The translations under genes were made by a program, and so were the position numbers. A DNA stretch of 46,721 bases from Alphaproteobacteria bacterium. Its GTDB lineage: Bacteria > Pseudomonadota > Alphaproteobacteria > RF32 > CAG-239. Below, one piece after another: positions 1 to 8,528 of the stretch; the stretch's first letter is position 1; each line of letters begins with the position of its first letter. The notes below the pieces were generated by a model. That model saw only the letters and a list, made by a program, of their open reading frames with translations. It searched no databases and was not told where the DNA came from. The stretch spans positions 1 to 46,721 of the forward strand of contig JAGBHO010000027.1 of the NCBI GenBank assembly GCA_017935485.1, read 5' to 3'.

Positions 1-134
1 GTAAAGCTGGCGCCGCCTTCTTCAGCCAATACTTTCGTAATCGCTGCCGTCAATGTCGTTTTACCGTGGTCAACGTGACCGATTGTTCCGATATTGCAGT
101 GCGGCTTCGTCCGCTCAAACTTCTCTTTTGCCAT
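1..134 (-). CDS. tuf: Elongation factor Tu, N-terminal fragment (runs off the window)
   Basis: The minus strand from 134 reads [20 protein letters not shown] and continues [16 protein letters not shown], the N-terminus of EF-Tu including the G1/P-loop [10 protein letters not shown]-Tu carries aminoacyl-tRNA to the ribosome as a GTP complex. Only about 44 codons are present; the gene is cut by the window edge. It lies downstream of tRNA-Tyr and tRNA-Gly on the same strand, resembling the classical tRNA-tufB transcription unit of other Proteobacteria, so co-transcription from the promoter near 451-477 is likely. Confidence 0.97.
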   Translation of the reverse strand, partial: MAKEKFERTKPHCNIGTIGHVDHGKTTLTAAITKVLAEEGGASF

Positions 135-194
135 CGTTCTTAATCCTAAAATCTGTTATGTTGTTACAATAAAAACTCAAGTGGGGAAGAAAAA

Positions 195-268
195 TGGAGC
201 GGGTGAGGGGAATCGAACCCCCGTCATAAGCTTGGAAGGCTTCTGCTCTACCATTGAGCTACACCCGC
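195..268 (-). tRNA. tRNA-Gly (anticodon TCC)
   Basis: The minus strand folds into a cloverleaf: acceptor GCGGGTG pairs fully with CACCCGC, the anticodon loop carries TCC, the T-loop is TTCGATT, and CCA is encoded at 195-197. It lies 61 nt upstream of tuf and 37 nt downstream of tRNA-Tyr, probably in one primary transcript. Confidence 0.96.
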
Positions 269-305
269 TTAATCGTCCTCTCTCGAGAGCAAACCAAGAT
301 TGAAA

Positions 306-391
306 TGGTGGAGGGGGAAGGATTCGAACCTTCGTAGACTAAAGTCGACGGATTTACAGTCCGTTGCATTTGACCGCTCTGCCACCCCTCC
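306..391 (-). tRNA. tRNA-Tyr (anticodon GTA)
   Basis: The minus-strand gene has acceptor GGAGGGG pairing with CCCCTCC, anticodon loop CTGTAAA (GTA), the long variable arm expected of a bacterial tRNA-Tyr, T-loop TTCGAAT and an encoded CCA at 306-308. It is the first gene of the tRNA-Tyr/tRNA-Gly/tuf unit. Confidence 0.96.
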
Positions 392-450
392 TTAAGAAAC
401 TTCCAATCCGGGGATTGAGGATTTAATCCTATAAATCATCTAACCTGCAA

Positions 451-477
451 ATAATAGCATTTTTGCCATAATGTCAA
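451..477 (-). promoter_or_regulatory. Predicted promoter of the tRNA-Tyr/tRNA-Gly/tuf unit
   Basis: The minus strand has TTGACA (472-477) and TATTAT (451-456) separated by 15 nt, slightly short for a sigma-70 promoter. It points at tRNA-Tyr, whose 5' end lies about 60 nt downstream. No other promoter is needed for the two tRNAs and tuf. Confidence 0.55.
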
Positions 478-551
478 CACCTTTTTTATATATTTCTTAA
501 TTTATTTGGATTAAATTCCGCTCATAATCGAAAACAAATGAGAAAAAAGCC

Positions 552-1442
552 ATGACAGTCATTGAGTTAACCGAAAAAAGCAATCCTGCCTCGTCAGAAA
601 TTGATCTGCTTTCGCCTCTGGAAATTGCCCGCATAATAAACAGGGAAGACCAAAAGGTCGCTTATGCGGTAGAAAAAGTTCTGGATTCGGTTGCCCAAGG
701 GATAGACCTGATAGCAAAAGCTTTTGCACAAGGCGGCAGGCTGGCCTATTTTGGCGCCGGCACCAGCGGCCGTCTGGGGATTCTCGACGCTTCAGAAATG
801 CCGCCGACTTTCGGAGTCGGCAAAAACATGGTTCAGGCTTTTATTGCCGGCGGAGAAGACGCCGTCCGCAATGCGGTGGAAAATGCCGAAGACAATGAAG
901 AATTTGCCCTTGCCGACCTGACAAAATTCTGCCCGCAGCCGCAGGATGTTATTGTAGGCATTTCCGCCGGCGGAAATGCGGCTTATGTCGCAACGGCCCT
1001 CAGGCAGGCGCGCGATCTCGGTCTGAAAACCATTGCAATCAGTTCCAATCCGCAAGCCGAAATTGCCCAATACGCCGATGTCTTCATCAATCCGCAGGTT
1101 GGTCCCGAAGTCATCACAGGTTCTTCAAGAATGAAATCAGGCACTGCCCAGAAAATGATTCTGAACATACTGACGACCGGCGCAATGATTCGCCTTGGCA
1201 AAACCTATAAAAATTATATGATTGACCTGCAGGTCAGCAATGCCAAGCTCCATAAACGCGCCTGCCGTTTTGTTTCGGAAATCGCCGGCACAACGCCCGA
1301 ACAGGCCGCCGCATTTCTGCAAAAAAGCGATAACTGCGTCAAAACCGCCTGTGTCATGGCCGCAAAAAACTGTTCAAAAGATGAGGCAGAAAAACTTCTG
1401 GCTGACAACGGCGGCATTTTAAGAAAAATCATCAAAGGATAA
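552..1442 (+). CDS. murQ: N-acetylmuramic acid 6-phosphate etherase MurQ
   Basis: MurQ cleaves the lactyl ether of MurNAc-6-phosphate to give GlcNAc-6-phosphate and D-lactate in cytoplasmic cell-wall recycling. The 296-residue length fits the family. The SIS sugar-phosphate fold is marked by FGAGTSGRLG at about 67-76, followed by LDASEMPPTFG; E82 and E113 align by eye with the two acidic catalytic residues known in MurQ. The start is supported by GAGAAAAAAGCC before ATG. rlmB follows after 5 nt, so the two are probably co-transcribed. No anmK or MurNAc transporter lies nearby, so the source of substrate is not shown here. Confidence 0.95.
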   Translation: MTVIELTEKSNPASSEIDLLSPLEIARIINREDQKVAYAVEKVLDSVAQGIDLIAKAFAQGGRLAYFGAGTSGRLGILDASEMPPTFGVGKNMVQAFIAGGEDAVRNAVENAEDNEEFALADLTKFCPQPQDVIVGISAGGNAAYVATALRQARDLGLKTIAISSNPQAEIAQYADVFINPQVGPEVITGSSRMKSGTAQKMILNILTTGAMIRLGKTYKNYMIDLQVSNAKLHKRACRFVSEIAGTTPEQAAAFLQKSDNCVKTACVMAAKNCSKDEAEKLLADNGGILRKIIKG

Positions 1443-1447
1443 TCATC

Positions 1448-2212
1448 ATGGCTAAAAACAAAAACTTTTCTGCATCTCCTGCCAAAGGTTCCGTGTTTTT
1501 ATACGGCAGACATCCGGTCTTTGCGGCCATCGCCAATCCGTCACGGCAGATTCTCAAAATCTGCGCCGCCGCAGAAAACGCGCCGGAACTCAAAAAACAC
1601 CTGACCGCAAACCAAAAAGACAATGTTCCTCTGCAAATTGTCGACCGTAAAGACATTGACAAAATGCTCCCGCGCGAAGCCGTTCATCAGGGATACGCCG
1701 CTCAGTGCAAAGAACTGGAAGGCTATTCGATCGAAGACATTTGCGCTTTGGCCGACCAACGGCCCGACTGCCATATTCTGGTGCTTGATCAGGTGACGGA
1801 TCCGCAAAATATCGGGGCGATTATCCGCTCCTGCGTCGCCTTTGATACGCTTGCACTTGTCATACAGGACAAAAATTCGCCGCAGGAAACCGGCGCCATG
1901 GCCAAAGCCTCTGCCGGCATGATTGAACTTTTGCCGATCTGCCGCGTTACCAACCTTTCCCGAGCCCTGAACCGGTTGAAAGAAGCCGGCTTTTGGATTC
2001 TCGGCATGGACGGATACGCTCAAACCACAATCGGACAAATCAATAAAGCGGGAAAGACCGCCATTGTCATGGGGTCGGAAGGCAAAGGAATGCGCCGGCT
2101 GGTTGAAGAAAGCTGCGATGCCTCGGTCAAGCTGCCGATTTCGCCCAAAGTCGAAAGCCTCAACGTTTCAACGGCCGCAGCCATTGCCCTTTACGAAATC
2201 AACCGCCGCTGA
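1448..2212 (+). CDS. rlmB: 23S rRNA (guanosine-2'-O-)-methyltransferase, SpoU family
   Basis: This 254-residue protein is a SPOUT-class RNA 2'-O-methyltransferase. It has the N-terminal substrate-binding part (LYGRHPVFAAI near residue 18) and the three SpoU motifs: NIGAIIRSC near 120, VMGSEGKGM near 207 and SLNVSTAAAIALYE near 236. RlmB methylates G2251 (E. coli numbering) of 23S rRNA; the related TrmH family modifies tRNA, and the N-terminal domain here favours RlmB. The start follows AAGGATAATCATC. It probably forms an operon with murQ. Confidence 0.9.
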   Translation: MAKNKNFSASPAKGSVFLYGRHPVFAAIANPSRQILKICAAAENAPELKKHLTANQKDNVPLQIVDRKDIDKMLPREAVHQGYAAQCKELEGYSIEDICALADQRPDCHILVLDQVTDPQNIGAIIRSCVAFDTLALVIQDKNSPQETGAMAKASAGMIELLPICRVTNLSRALNRLKEAGFWILGMDGYAQTTIGQINKAGKTAIVMGSEGKGMRRLVEESCDASVKLPISPKVESLNVSTAAAIALYEINRR

Positions 2213-2276
2213 CCGATTCATAATATCTTCAGCTTTTGCCGTTATAATAAAACCGGTTTAACCAAAAGGAAAAAGC

Positions 2277-3008
2277 ATGACCGCAACAATTGAAGTAAAA
2301 AAACTTTGCAAAAATTTTGACAACCTGCAGGCGGTGGCAGACATCAGCTTCAGTACTGCAAAAGGAGAGATTATTGCCCTGCTCGGTCCGAACGGCGCCG
2401 GAAAATCAACCCTGATGAATATGATAACCGGCTATCTGGCACCGTCTGACGGAGAAATTTTTATTCTTGGGAAAAACATCAAAAATCATCCGCTGGCCGC
2501 CAAAACCGCCATCGGTTTTTTGTCTGAAGGCTCTCCGCTGTATCCGGACATGACCGTTGCGGCTTTTCTGAATTACATGGCGGAACTCCGCGGGTTTTCC
2601 GGAAAAAAGAAAGAAGAACGTCTGCAGGCGGTCTGCAAAACCGCCAATATCGAAAACGTACTGACCCAGCGTATTGAAACCCTGTCCAAAGGCTATCTCC
2701 GCCGCGTCGGATTCGCCCAAAGCATTATCTCCGATCCGCAAATCCTGCTGCTTGATGAACCGACCGACGGTCTTGACCCCAATCAGAAGGAACACATCCG
2801 CAGCCTGATTAAACAAATGGGCCAAAACAAAACCATCATCATCTCCACTCATTTATTGGAAGAAGCAGAAAACATCAGCACGCGGATTATCCTGATTAAC
2901 AAGGGCAAAATCATGGCGGACGGCAGCTTGCAGGATGTTTTGCGGCAAACGCACAGCCGCTGTCTGGAAAACGCCTTTAAAAAGCTCACGATTTCGGAGA
3001 ACGATTAA
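2277..3008 (+). CDS. ABC transporter ATP-binding protein, Gld/CcmA type
   Basis: The 243-residue ATPase has Walker A GPNGAGKST (37-45), signature LSKGYLRRV (136-144), Walker B ILLLDEP (156-162), D-loop GLDPNQ and H-loop STHLLEE near 190. LSKG...RV is the variant typical of ABC-2 exporters such as GldA, BcrA and NatA. The Q-loop glutamine position reads LSEG, as in several GldA-like proteins. The stop overlaps the start of the fused permease at 3008, so the two surely work together. Substrate unknown; in gliding Bacteroidetes GldAFG is linked to motility, while non-gliding relatives have no established cargo. Confidence 0.9.
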   Translation: MTATIEVKKLCKNFDNLQAVADISFSTAKGEIIALLGPNGAGKSTLMNMITGYLAPSDGEIFILGKNIKNHPLAAKTAIGFLSEGSPLYPDMTVAAFLNYMAELRGFSGKKKEERLQAVCKTANIENVLTQRIETLSKGYLRRVGFAQSIISDPQILLLDEPTDGLDPNQKEHIRSLIKQMGQNKTIIISTHLLEEAENISTRIILINKGKIMADGSLQDVLRQTHSRCLENAFKKLTISEND

Positions 3009-6000
3009 TGAAAAGCACCTTTATCATTGCCAAAAACGAACTCAAACGCTACTTTACATCACCGTTGGCCTACGTCTATCTGGTGGCTTTTCTGCTTCTC
3101 AATGGCTCCTTTGCCGTTTATTTCGGTCATTTTTTTGAGCGCGGCAGAGCCGACCTGCTGCCGATGTTTGGCTTTCAGCCCTGGCTGTACCTGCTGTTTA
3201 TTCCGGGAATTTCCATGCGCCTGTGGGCTGAGGAATTCAAAAGCAAAAGCATTGTCCAGATTATGACCATGCCGGTCACAGCCACCGCACTGGTTTGGGG
3301 CAAATTTTTGGCTTCCTGGCTGTTTTGCGCCATCGCCTTAATCCTGACTTTTCCGTTCTGGATAACGGTCAACCTGCTCGGCGAACCGGACAATGCCGTT
3401 ATTCTGCTCAGCTATTTCGGCAGTTTTGTTCTGGCCGGCTGTATGCTCGCCATCTCACAAACCATGTCTGCCCTGACCAAAAATCAGGTAATCGCTCTGG
3501 TACTGTCTGTCATCGCCAACCTGCTGTTCTTCTTAAGTTCACTGGAATACGTCCTCGCCTTGTTCCGAATGTTTTTGCCGCTCTCGATTGTAGACATGAT
3601 CGCCTCTTTCAGCTTCATCACCCACTTTGCCGCCATTACGCAGGGACTGCTGGAACTTCGCGATATTATATTTTACACATCTCTGATTTTGCTGTTTAAC
3701 TTCACGACCGAAATCATCGTCAGCTTCAAAACCTCCGGAACATCGCCGCTGGTACACTCCGGTTGCCGCCGGCACTATATTCTGCTCTTTGCCGCGCTTC
3801 TGCTCGGCTTTATCGGCCTCAACCTGCTTGCCAACAACCACCTGCGCAACATCCGTCTGGACTTAACGGAAGAAAACAACTTTACCCTCACACCGTCTAC
3901 CCGCCGGATTCTTCAAAATCTGCCCAATCCGGTCAACGCCAAACTTTTTTATTCAAAAATCCTGAGCGAACGCAATCCGGAGTTCCGCACCTATTTTGAC
4001 AAGATCCGGCTGTTGCTGCAACAATACGAAAACATCTCCGGCGGGCAATTCTCTTATCAGATAAATTATGTCGAACCGATGAGCGAGTCGGAAGACTATG
4101 CCATTGCAAACGGCCTGCACGCCATTCCGGTCATAGACCGCTCGCAAGCTGCCTTTTTCGGCATTGTTTTTTCCGACAGTCTGGACAATAAAAAAATCCT
4201 GCCTTTTTTGCCGCTGGAACGTCAGGAACACATTGAACAAGACCTGACCGAAACAATTTATACGCTGAACAACGCCAAACCGCTGCTCGGCATATTTTCT
4301 TCTCTGCCGGTCAACAGCGAAACCGTCAACGGCATTATCACCCCGCGTTGGGAGCTGCTGAACCGTCTGGACAAGTTCTACGGCGTCCGGATGATAAACA
4401 AACCCGAAGACGTTACAGATTCGCTCAAAGCCATACTCGTCATTCATCCCAAACATCCCTCGGACGCCATGGTCAAAGCCTTGCGGGAATACAGTTATCA
4501 GGGCGGAAAAATCATGCTCTTTGTCGACATCGCTTCCGAGGCCTTAAACAATCTGGCGCCGGTCGATTCCAGACCCGAACCGTCTGATCTGAACGGTCTG
4601 GACAAGATCTGGGGATTTCGCTACTATCCTGACGTTGCCGCCGCCGATCTCGAGAATTCACTGCTGGTCAACGCTTCCGGAAACACGACCAAGACCGCCA
4701 ATTTTACGCAGGATGTCGTCCAGTTCCTGCTGCACGAAAACAATTTCAATCCGGCATTTTCCGGCTTAACGCGCCTGAAACAACTTTTGTTTTCTTCCGC
4801 CACCGTTATTGAACCCGATCAACAACAGCAAAACGTCAGCTTTACGCCGCTGATTTCACTGAGTCGGAATTCCGCGCTGATTCCCGCCGAGCTGATTCGC
4901 CGCAGCACCAATCCGGCAGACCTGCTCCGCCGCTTCAAAACCGACACTTACAGCAAATATATCGCCGCCCGCCTCACCAGCACCAACCTCAGCAAGGCTT
5001 TTGACGTGATTATTATCGGCGACACCGACTTTTTGTACGATTCCTACTGGGGAAAAAACATCTTTATCGGCGATAAGCAATATTTTATTCCGTTGCTCGA
5101 TAATGCCGATTTCGTACTGAACGGGCTGGATATCCTGACCGGAAACCAGGATCTGCTGAGCCTGCGCGGACAAACGGAAAAACTGCGCCCGTTCACTCAG
5201 GTCGAACACATCCGCAAAGCCGGCCTGCGCGAAGCCAAAATCAAAGAAAACGAGATTATGGACAACATTGACCGCGCCAAAACCGGACTGCAGGAAGTCT
5301 GGAACAAAAAAAACTTTGAACAAAGGGAAAATTTCACTCCGGATGAACTGGCACTGATTGCCGGCATCCGCAAACAACTGAATTCGCTGCGGCAGGAATT
5401 GCAAAAAGTACAGGAAGAAAGCCGACGGCAGATTCAAAAAATAGATTTGACCGTCAAATTTGCCAACATCTATGCCTTGCCTCTGCTCTTGGGATTGGCT
5501 GTTCTGCTCTTTCGTTTCAGACACCGCCGCCGGATGCCTTCTCATCCGTCCGAAAGCTTGAAGCGCGGACCGCGCCTGATAATTTCCGGCGCTCTTCTGC
5601 TTCTTGCCGCCGGCCTCGTATCTTCGCATTACACACGGCTCGACAGCTCGGAAAACTTTATTGAAAAACCGCTGTTTGCCAAACTTCCGGACCAAATAAA
5701 CAATATCTCGGAAATCTCTCTCACAACCATCCGCGGCAACCTGACTTTTGTCAAACAGAACGGCATCTGGCAGTTAAAAGGCCGGCCGCACTTTATGGTG
5801 TTGCAAGACCGTATCCGCAGTTTCTTAAGCGCTCTGCTGGAAGCCTGTTACTTTGAAAAAAAATCGGATAAAATCGAACACTTGGCACATTTCGGTTTGC
5901 AGGACTTTGACGATCCCGCTTCACAAAAAACCGAAGTCACCCTGTTTAATGCCGGAAAAAAACCGCTTGCCCGTTTTGATATCGGCCGCTACGATATTGA

Positions 6001-6463
6001 CATCGGCCGCGGTTCAAGAGCCGCTTATGTCAGATTTCCGCCCAAATTTCAGGTCTGGACTGCCGCCGCCGATTTTATTGACCTCTCGCCGGATGCCGCA
6101 GACTGGACATACAGCACGCTCTGGAATTTGCGGCTGGGACGGTTAATCGGCTTCAATAGCGTAACGGATACTTACCGTGTCAGCCTGCTTGCCAGAGCAA
6201 TGCTGAACACCCGCCTGTTAACGGCGCAAACCGGCTTGAAAAATCCCGAGCAACTCTTTTCTTTCCGGTTATTGGCAGAAAACAGCCGGGATATCACTTA
6301 CAAATTTTATCAGGCGGCAGACAAATATTTTGTAAACATAAGTTTTGCCCGAATTCCGAATGAAAAGACCTTGCAGCTTTTTGAAAAATACACTAAAGAC
6401 GTTTATTATGAAATAAACAAAAAAGATTTGGAGAATATCAAAAATGTCATCACCGCTCACTAA
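3008..6463 (+). CDS. Fused ABC-2 permease / GldG-like / DUF4340 membrane protein
   Basis: This 1151-residue protein seems to join three proteins that are often separate. Residues 1 to about 245 resemble a GldF-type ABC-2 permease with six hydrophobic segments (PLAYVYLVAFLLLNG near 19). A hydrophobic segment near 255 then leads into a GldG-like periplasmic region with the family hallmark LDLTEENNFTLTPSTRRIL near 283-301, ending in a coiled-coil stretch (about 745-810) and a membrane helix near 817-836. A further helix near 853-875 anchors a C-terminal DUF4340-like domain to the end. The start ATG overlaps the ATPase stop and is preceded by GGAGAACGATTA. No internal stop or frameshift is seen. 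Likely cargo is unknown. Confidence 0.85.
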   Translation: MKSTFIIAKNELKRYFTSPLAYVYLVAFLLLNGSFAVYFGHFFERGRADLLPMFGFQPWLYLLFIPGISMRLWAEEFKSKSIVQIMTMPVTATALVWGKFLASWLFCAIALILTFPFWITVNLLGEPDNAVILLSYFGSFVLAGCMLAISQTMSALTKNQVIALVLSVIANLLFFLSSLEYVLALFRMFLPLSIVDMIASFSFITHFAAITQGLLELRDIIFYTSLILLFNFTTEIIVSFKTSGTSPLVHSGCRRHYILLFAALLLGFIGLNLLANNHLRNIRLDLTEENNFTLTPSTRRILQNLPNPVNAKLFYSKILSERNPEFRTYFDKIRLLLQQYENISGGQFSYQINYVEPMSESEDYAIANGLHAIPVIDRSQAAFFGIVFSDSLDNKKILPFLPLERQEHIEQDLTETIYTLNNAKPLLGIFSSLPVNSETVNGIITPRWELLNRLDKFYGVRMINKPEDVTDSLKAILVIHPKHPSDAMVKALREYSYQGGKIMLFVDIASEALNNLAPVDSRPEPSDLNGLDKIWGFRYYPDVAAADLENSLLVNASGNTTKTANFTQDVVQFLLHENNFNPAFSGLTRLKQLLFSSATVIEPDQQQQNVSFTPLISLSRNSALIPAELIRRSTNPADLLRRFKTDTYSKYIAARLTSTNLSKAFDVIIIGDTDFLYDSYWGKNIFIGDKQYFIPLLDNADFVLNGLDILTGNQDLLSLRGQTEKLRPFTQVEHIRKAGLREAKIKENEIMDNIDRAKTGLQEVWNKKNFEQRENFTPDELALIAGIRKQLNSLRQELQKVQEESRRQIQKIDLTVKFANIYALPLLLGLAVLLFRFRHRRRMPSHPSESLKRGPRLIISGALLLLAAGLVSSHYTRLDSSENFIEKPLFAKLPDQINNISEISLTTIRGNLTFVKQNGIWQLKGRPHFMVLQDRIRSFLSALLEACYFEKKSDKIEHLAHFGLQDFDDPASQKTEVTLFNAGKKPLARFDIGRYDIDIGRGSRAAYVRFPPKFQVWTAAADFIDLSPDAADWTYSTLWNLRLGRLIGFNSVTDTYRVSLLARAMLNTRLLTAQTGLKNPEQLFSFRLLAENSRDITYKFYQAADKYFVNISFARIPNEKTLQLFEKYTKDVYYEINKKDLENIKNVITAH

Positions 6464-7391
6464 AGCCCAAAGCGACCGTTTAAAAAATCTTGCTGCCTGC
6501 GCCAGCATATCCGTTGCCATTGCTCTGTGCCTGCTCAAAATCTTCGGCGCACTGGTCACGGATTCTCTGGCCGTCTTGTCTTCCATGGTTGACAGCCTTT
6601 CAGACATTTTTGCCTCTCTCATCACGCTGATTGCCGTCCGCTATTCCGCCAAACCGGCCAGCATGAACCACCGCTACGGTTACGGCAAGGCCGAAGCTCT
6701 GAGTTCACTGACTCAGGCCGCCTTTATTGCTGGTTCGGGATTATTCGTAATGTATGACGGCTTCAGCCGCTTTATTGCCCCGCGGCCGATTGCCGATACC
6801 GGAACGGGCCTTGCAATTATGATTGTCAGCATCGTTGCCACTCTTATCCTCATCACTTTTCAGCGTCGAGTCGCACGCCTGACCAAATCACAGGCAATTC
6901 TGGCCGACAGCGCCCATTATGTCGTAGACCTGCTGACCAACGGCTCAATCATCCTCAGCCTGTTTGTCGTCAAGTTTTTCGGATTTTTATGGTTTGACAC
7001 GCTGACCGCCGTCCTGATAGCCGCCTACCTGCTGTACAACGCTTATGACCTGGCCAAACAGGCAACCGCCCAACTTCTTGATCAGGAACTTGATGAAAGT
7101 ATCAGAAACAAAGTTATGGATTATGCCAAATCCTTTGACTTCGTCCGCGGCATTCATGACTTTCGCAGCCGTGACCTCGGAGGCACATATCTGTTTGAAT
7201 TCCACCTCGAACTTGACGGAGAGCTGCCGCTGTATCAGGCTCATCATTACTGCAATATGGTAGAAGAAAAAATCCTGCATAAATTCCCCGATGCCCAAAT
7301 CATCATCCATCAGGATCCGGCCGGCATCAAAGAAGACCGTCTGGATAACAAAATAAAACCTGCCAAAAAGAAAGGAAAACAAAATGCTTAA
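6444..7391 (+). CDS. Cation diffusion facilitator (FieF/YiiP-like)
   Basis: The 315-residue protein has the CDF layout: a membrane domain of about six helices and a cytoplasmic ferredoxin-like C-terminal domain. By alignment with YiiP, the transport site is intact (D50, D54, H158, D162) and so is the C-terminal dimer site (FHLEL, QAHHY, IIHQDP). The intermediate site normally Asp/His/His is degenerate: S73, H76 and Y80 in PASMNHRYGYGKAEA. CDF proteins export Zn2+, Fe2+ or Mn2+ against protons. The gene overlaps the upstream fusion gene by 20 bp and has GGAG 10 nt before its ATG. Metal specificity cannot be read from the sequence. Confidence 0.9.
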   Translation: MSSPLTKAQSDRLKNLAACASISVAIALCLLKIFGALVTDSLAVLSSMVDSLSDIFASLITLIAVRYSAKPASMNHRYGYGKAEALSSLTQAAFIAGSGLFVMYDGFSRFIAPRPIADTGTGLAIMIVSIVATLILITFQRRVARLTKSQAILADSAHYVVDLLTNGSIILSLFVVKFFGFLWFDTLTAVLIAAYLLYNAYDLAKQATAQLLDQELDESIRNKVMDYAKSFDFVRGIHDFRSRDLGGTYLFEFHLELDGELPLYQAHHYCNMVEEKILHKFPDAQIIIHQDPAGIKEDRLDNKIKPAKKKGKQNA

Positions 7392-7971
7392 ACTGCTTTC
7401 ATTCTTATCTGCGCTTTCAATCAGTTTTTGCGCTGTTGCACAGGAAATCAAACTTCCGGCACCGCAAACCGAAGGCGGCATGCCGTTATTGAATGCCGTC
7501 GCCGCCCGCAAAACCACGCGTGAATTTTCCACCCGCCCGATAGATGCCCAAACCCTGAGCGAAATCCTCTGGACTGCCTGGGGGCTTACTCATGACGGCA
7601 AGCACAGCATCCCGACTTCTCAAAACAAACAAAACCTGAAAGTATATGTTTTGCAGGCTGACGGCGTTTGGCTTTACAATCCGGAAAAAAACACCATTGA
7701 AAATATAAGCAAAAAAGATGTCCGCAGCATTTTGAATACGCAGGCTTTCGTAAAAAACGCGCCGCTGCATCTGGCTTTTGTCGGCAGTGACAAAAAAAAC
7801 TCGCCGATGCACGCCGGCTCCGCCTATCAGAATGTCGGGCTGTACTGCGCCTCCAAGGGCCTGAACAACGTTGTCCGCGGCTACTTTGACCACCCTGCCC
7901 TCGGTAAGGAACTCAACCTGAAAGACAATGAAGAAGTAATTGTAACACAAGCTGTCGGCTGGAGCAAATAA
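7384..7971 (+). CDS. Secreted nitroreductase-family (SagB-like) oxidoreductase
   Basis: Residues 1 to about 20 form a signal peptide ending in CAVAQ. The rest is a short flavin-dependent nitroreductase-like domain: LLNAVAARKTTREFSTRPI near 35-54, the AWGLTH segment near 68, and a C-terminal part covering GLYCASKGLNNVVRGYFD. At 195 residues it is near the small end of the family. Proteins of this type bind FMN and reduce nitro compounds, quinones or other acceptors; a periplasmic location is inferred from the leader. It overlaps the upstream CDF gene by 8 bp, and its stop is shared with the next start (TAATG), so the run is one operon. Physiological substrate unknown. Confidence 0.8.
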   Translation: MLKLLSFLSALSISFCAVAQEIKLPAPQTEGGMPLLNAVAARKTTREFSTRPIDAQTLSEILWTAWGLTHDGKHSIPTSQNKQNLKVYVLQADGVWLYNPEKNTIENISKKDVRSILNTQAFVKNAPLHLAFVGSDKKNSPMHAGSAYQNVGLYCASKGLNNVVRGYFDHPALGKELNLKDNEEVIVTQAVGWSK

Positions 7972-8426
7972 TGAAAAAAACTTTTCTGCTGCTCCTGCTG
8001 TTGCTGTTAAGTTTTGAAACTCGGGCTGCCTGCAAAAAATTTGCGCACGACCTGAGCGGAAAACTTATTTCAACGCGCTGCGGCAGCGCCAATCCTGAAT
8101 TTGCCTGCCCGCCGCTCCGTGCCTGGGACGGCCGCAACTGCGTCAAAATTCCGATCGTCGAACGCTGCCGGAGTTTTGGCGGGCAATGGCTGAACGCACA
8201 ATTTATATACAACAAAAATCAAAGCGTCTTCCTTGACATCTGCCAATGCCCTGCCCCAAAAGTATGGAACGGCAACAGCTGCGCAGCCGTTGCCCCGGTA
8301 AATACCTGCACGTCTTACAGTCAGGACTGTATTCCCGTTCATATACGGCTGCTCCGGCAAAAAAACCGCAGCCGGCCGATTATCAGCTGCGAACAATTTC
8401 CGCAATGTACTCAAAAACAAAAATAA
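7971..8426 (+). CDS. Small secreted cysteine-rich protein, unknown function
   Basis: I do not recognise a family. The 151-residue product begins with a strong signal peptide (MKKTFLLLLLLLLSFETRAA). The mature part has about a dozen cysteines and two copies of a pattern Cys-Pro-x4-Trp-(Asp/Asn)-Gly-x2-Cys: CPPLRAWDGRNC near 46 and CPAPKVWNGNSC near 93. The even Cys spacing suggests a disulfide-bonded periplasmic or surface protein. The start ATG overlaps the nitroreductase stop and uses GGAGCAAATA as ribosome site, so the two are translated from one message. A redox partnership is possible but unproven. Confidence 0.7.
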   Translation: MKKTFLLLLLLLLSFETRAACKKFAHDLSGKLISTRCGSANPEFACPPLRAWDGRNCVKIPIVERCRSFGGQWLNAQFIYNKNQSVFLDICQCPAPKVWNGNSCAAVAPVNTCTSYSQDCIPVHIRLLRQKNRSRPIISCEQFPQCTQKQK

Positions 8427-8528
8427 AATCACCTGCTCCCGTAAAAATTTACTTTTTTTCTAACAAAATTTTAAGGTTTTTGTGCTAAATTCAGCCGGTT
8501 AAAACAAGAACCGGAACAGGAAAATTCC

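Noticed and set aside
94..303. A 69-codon frame crossing tuf and tRNA-Gly
   Set aside because: It reads through a tRNA gene on the opposite strand; it has no ribosome site.
4856..5695. A 279-codon frame antisense to the fused permease gene
   Set aside because: It is a shadow of the large sense frame, with no domain or start signal.
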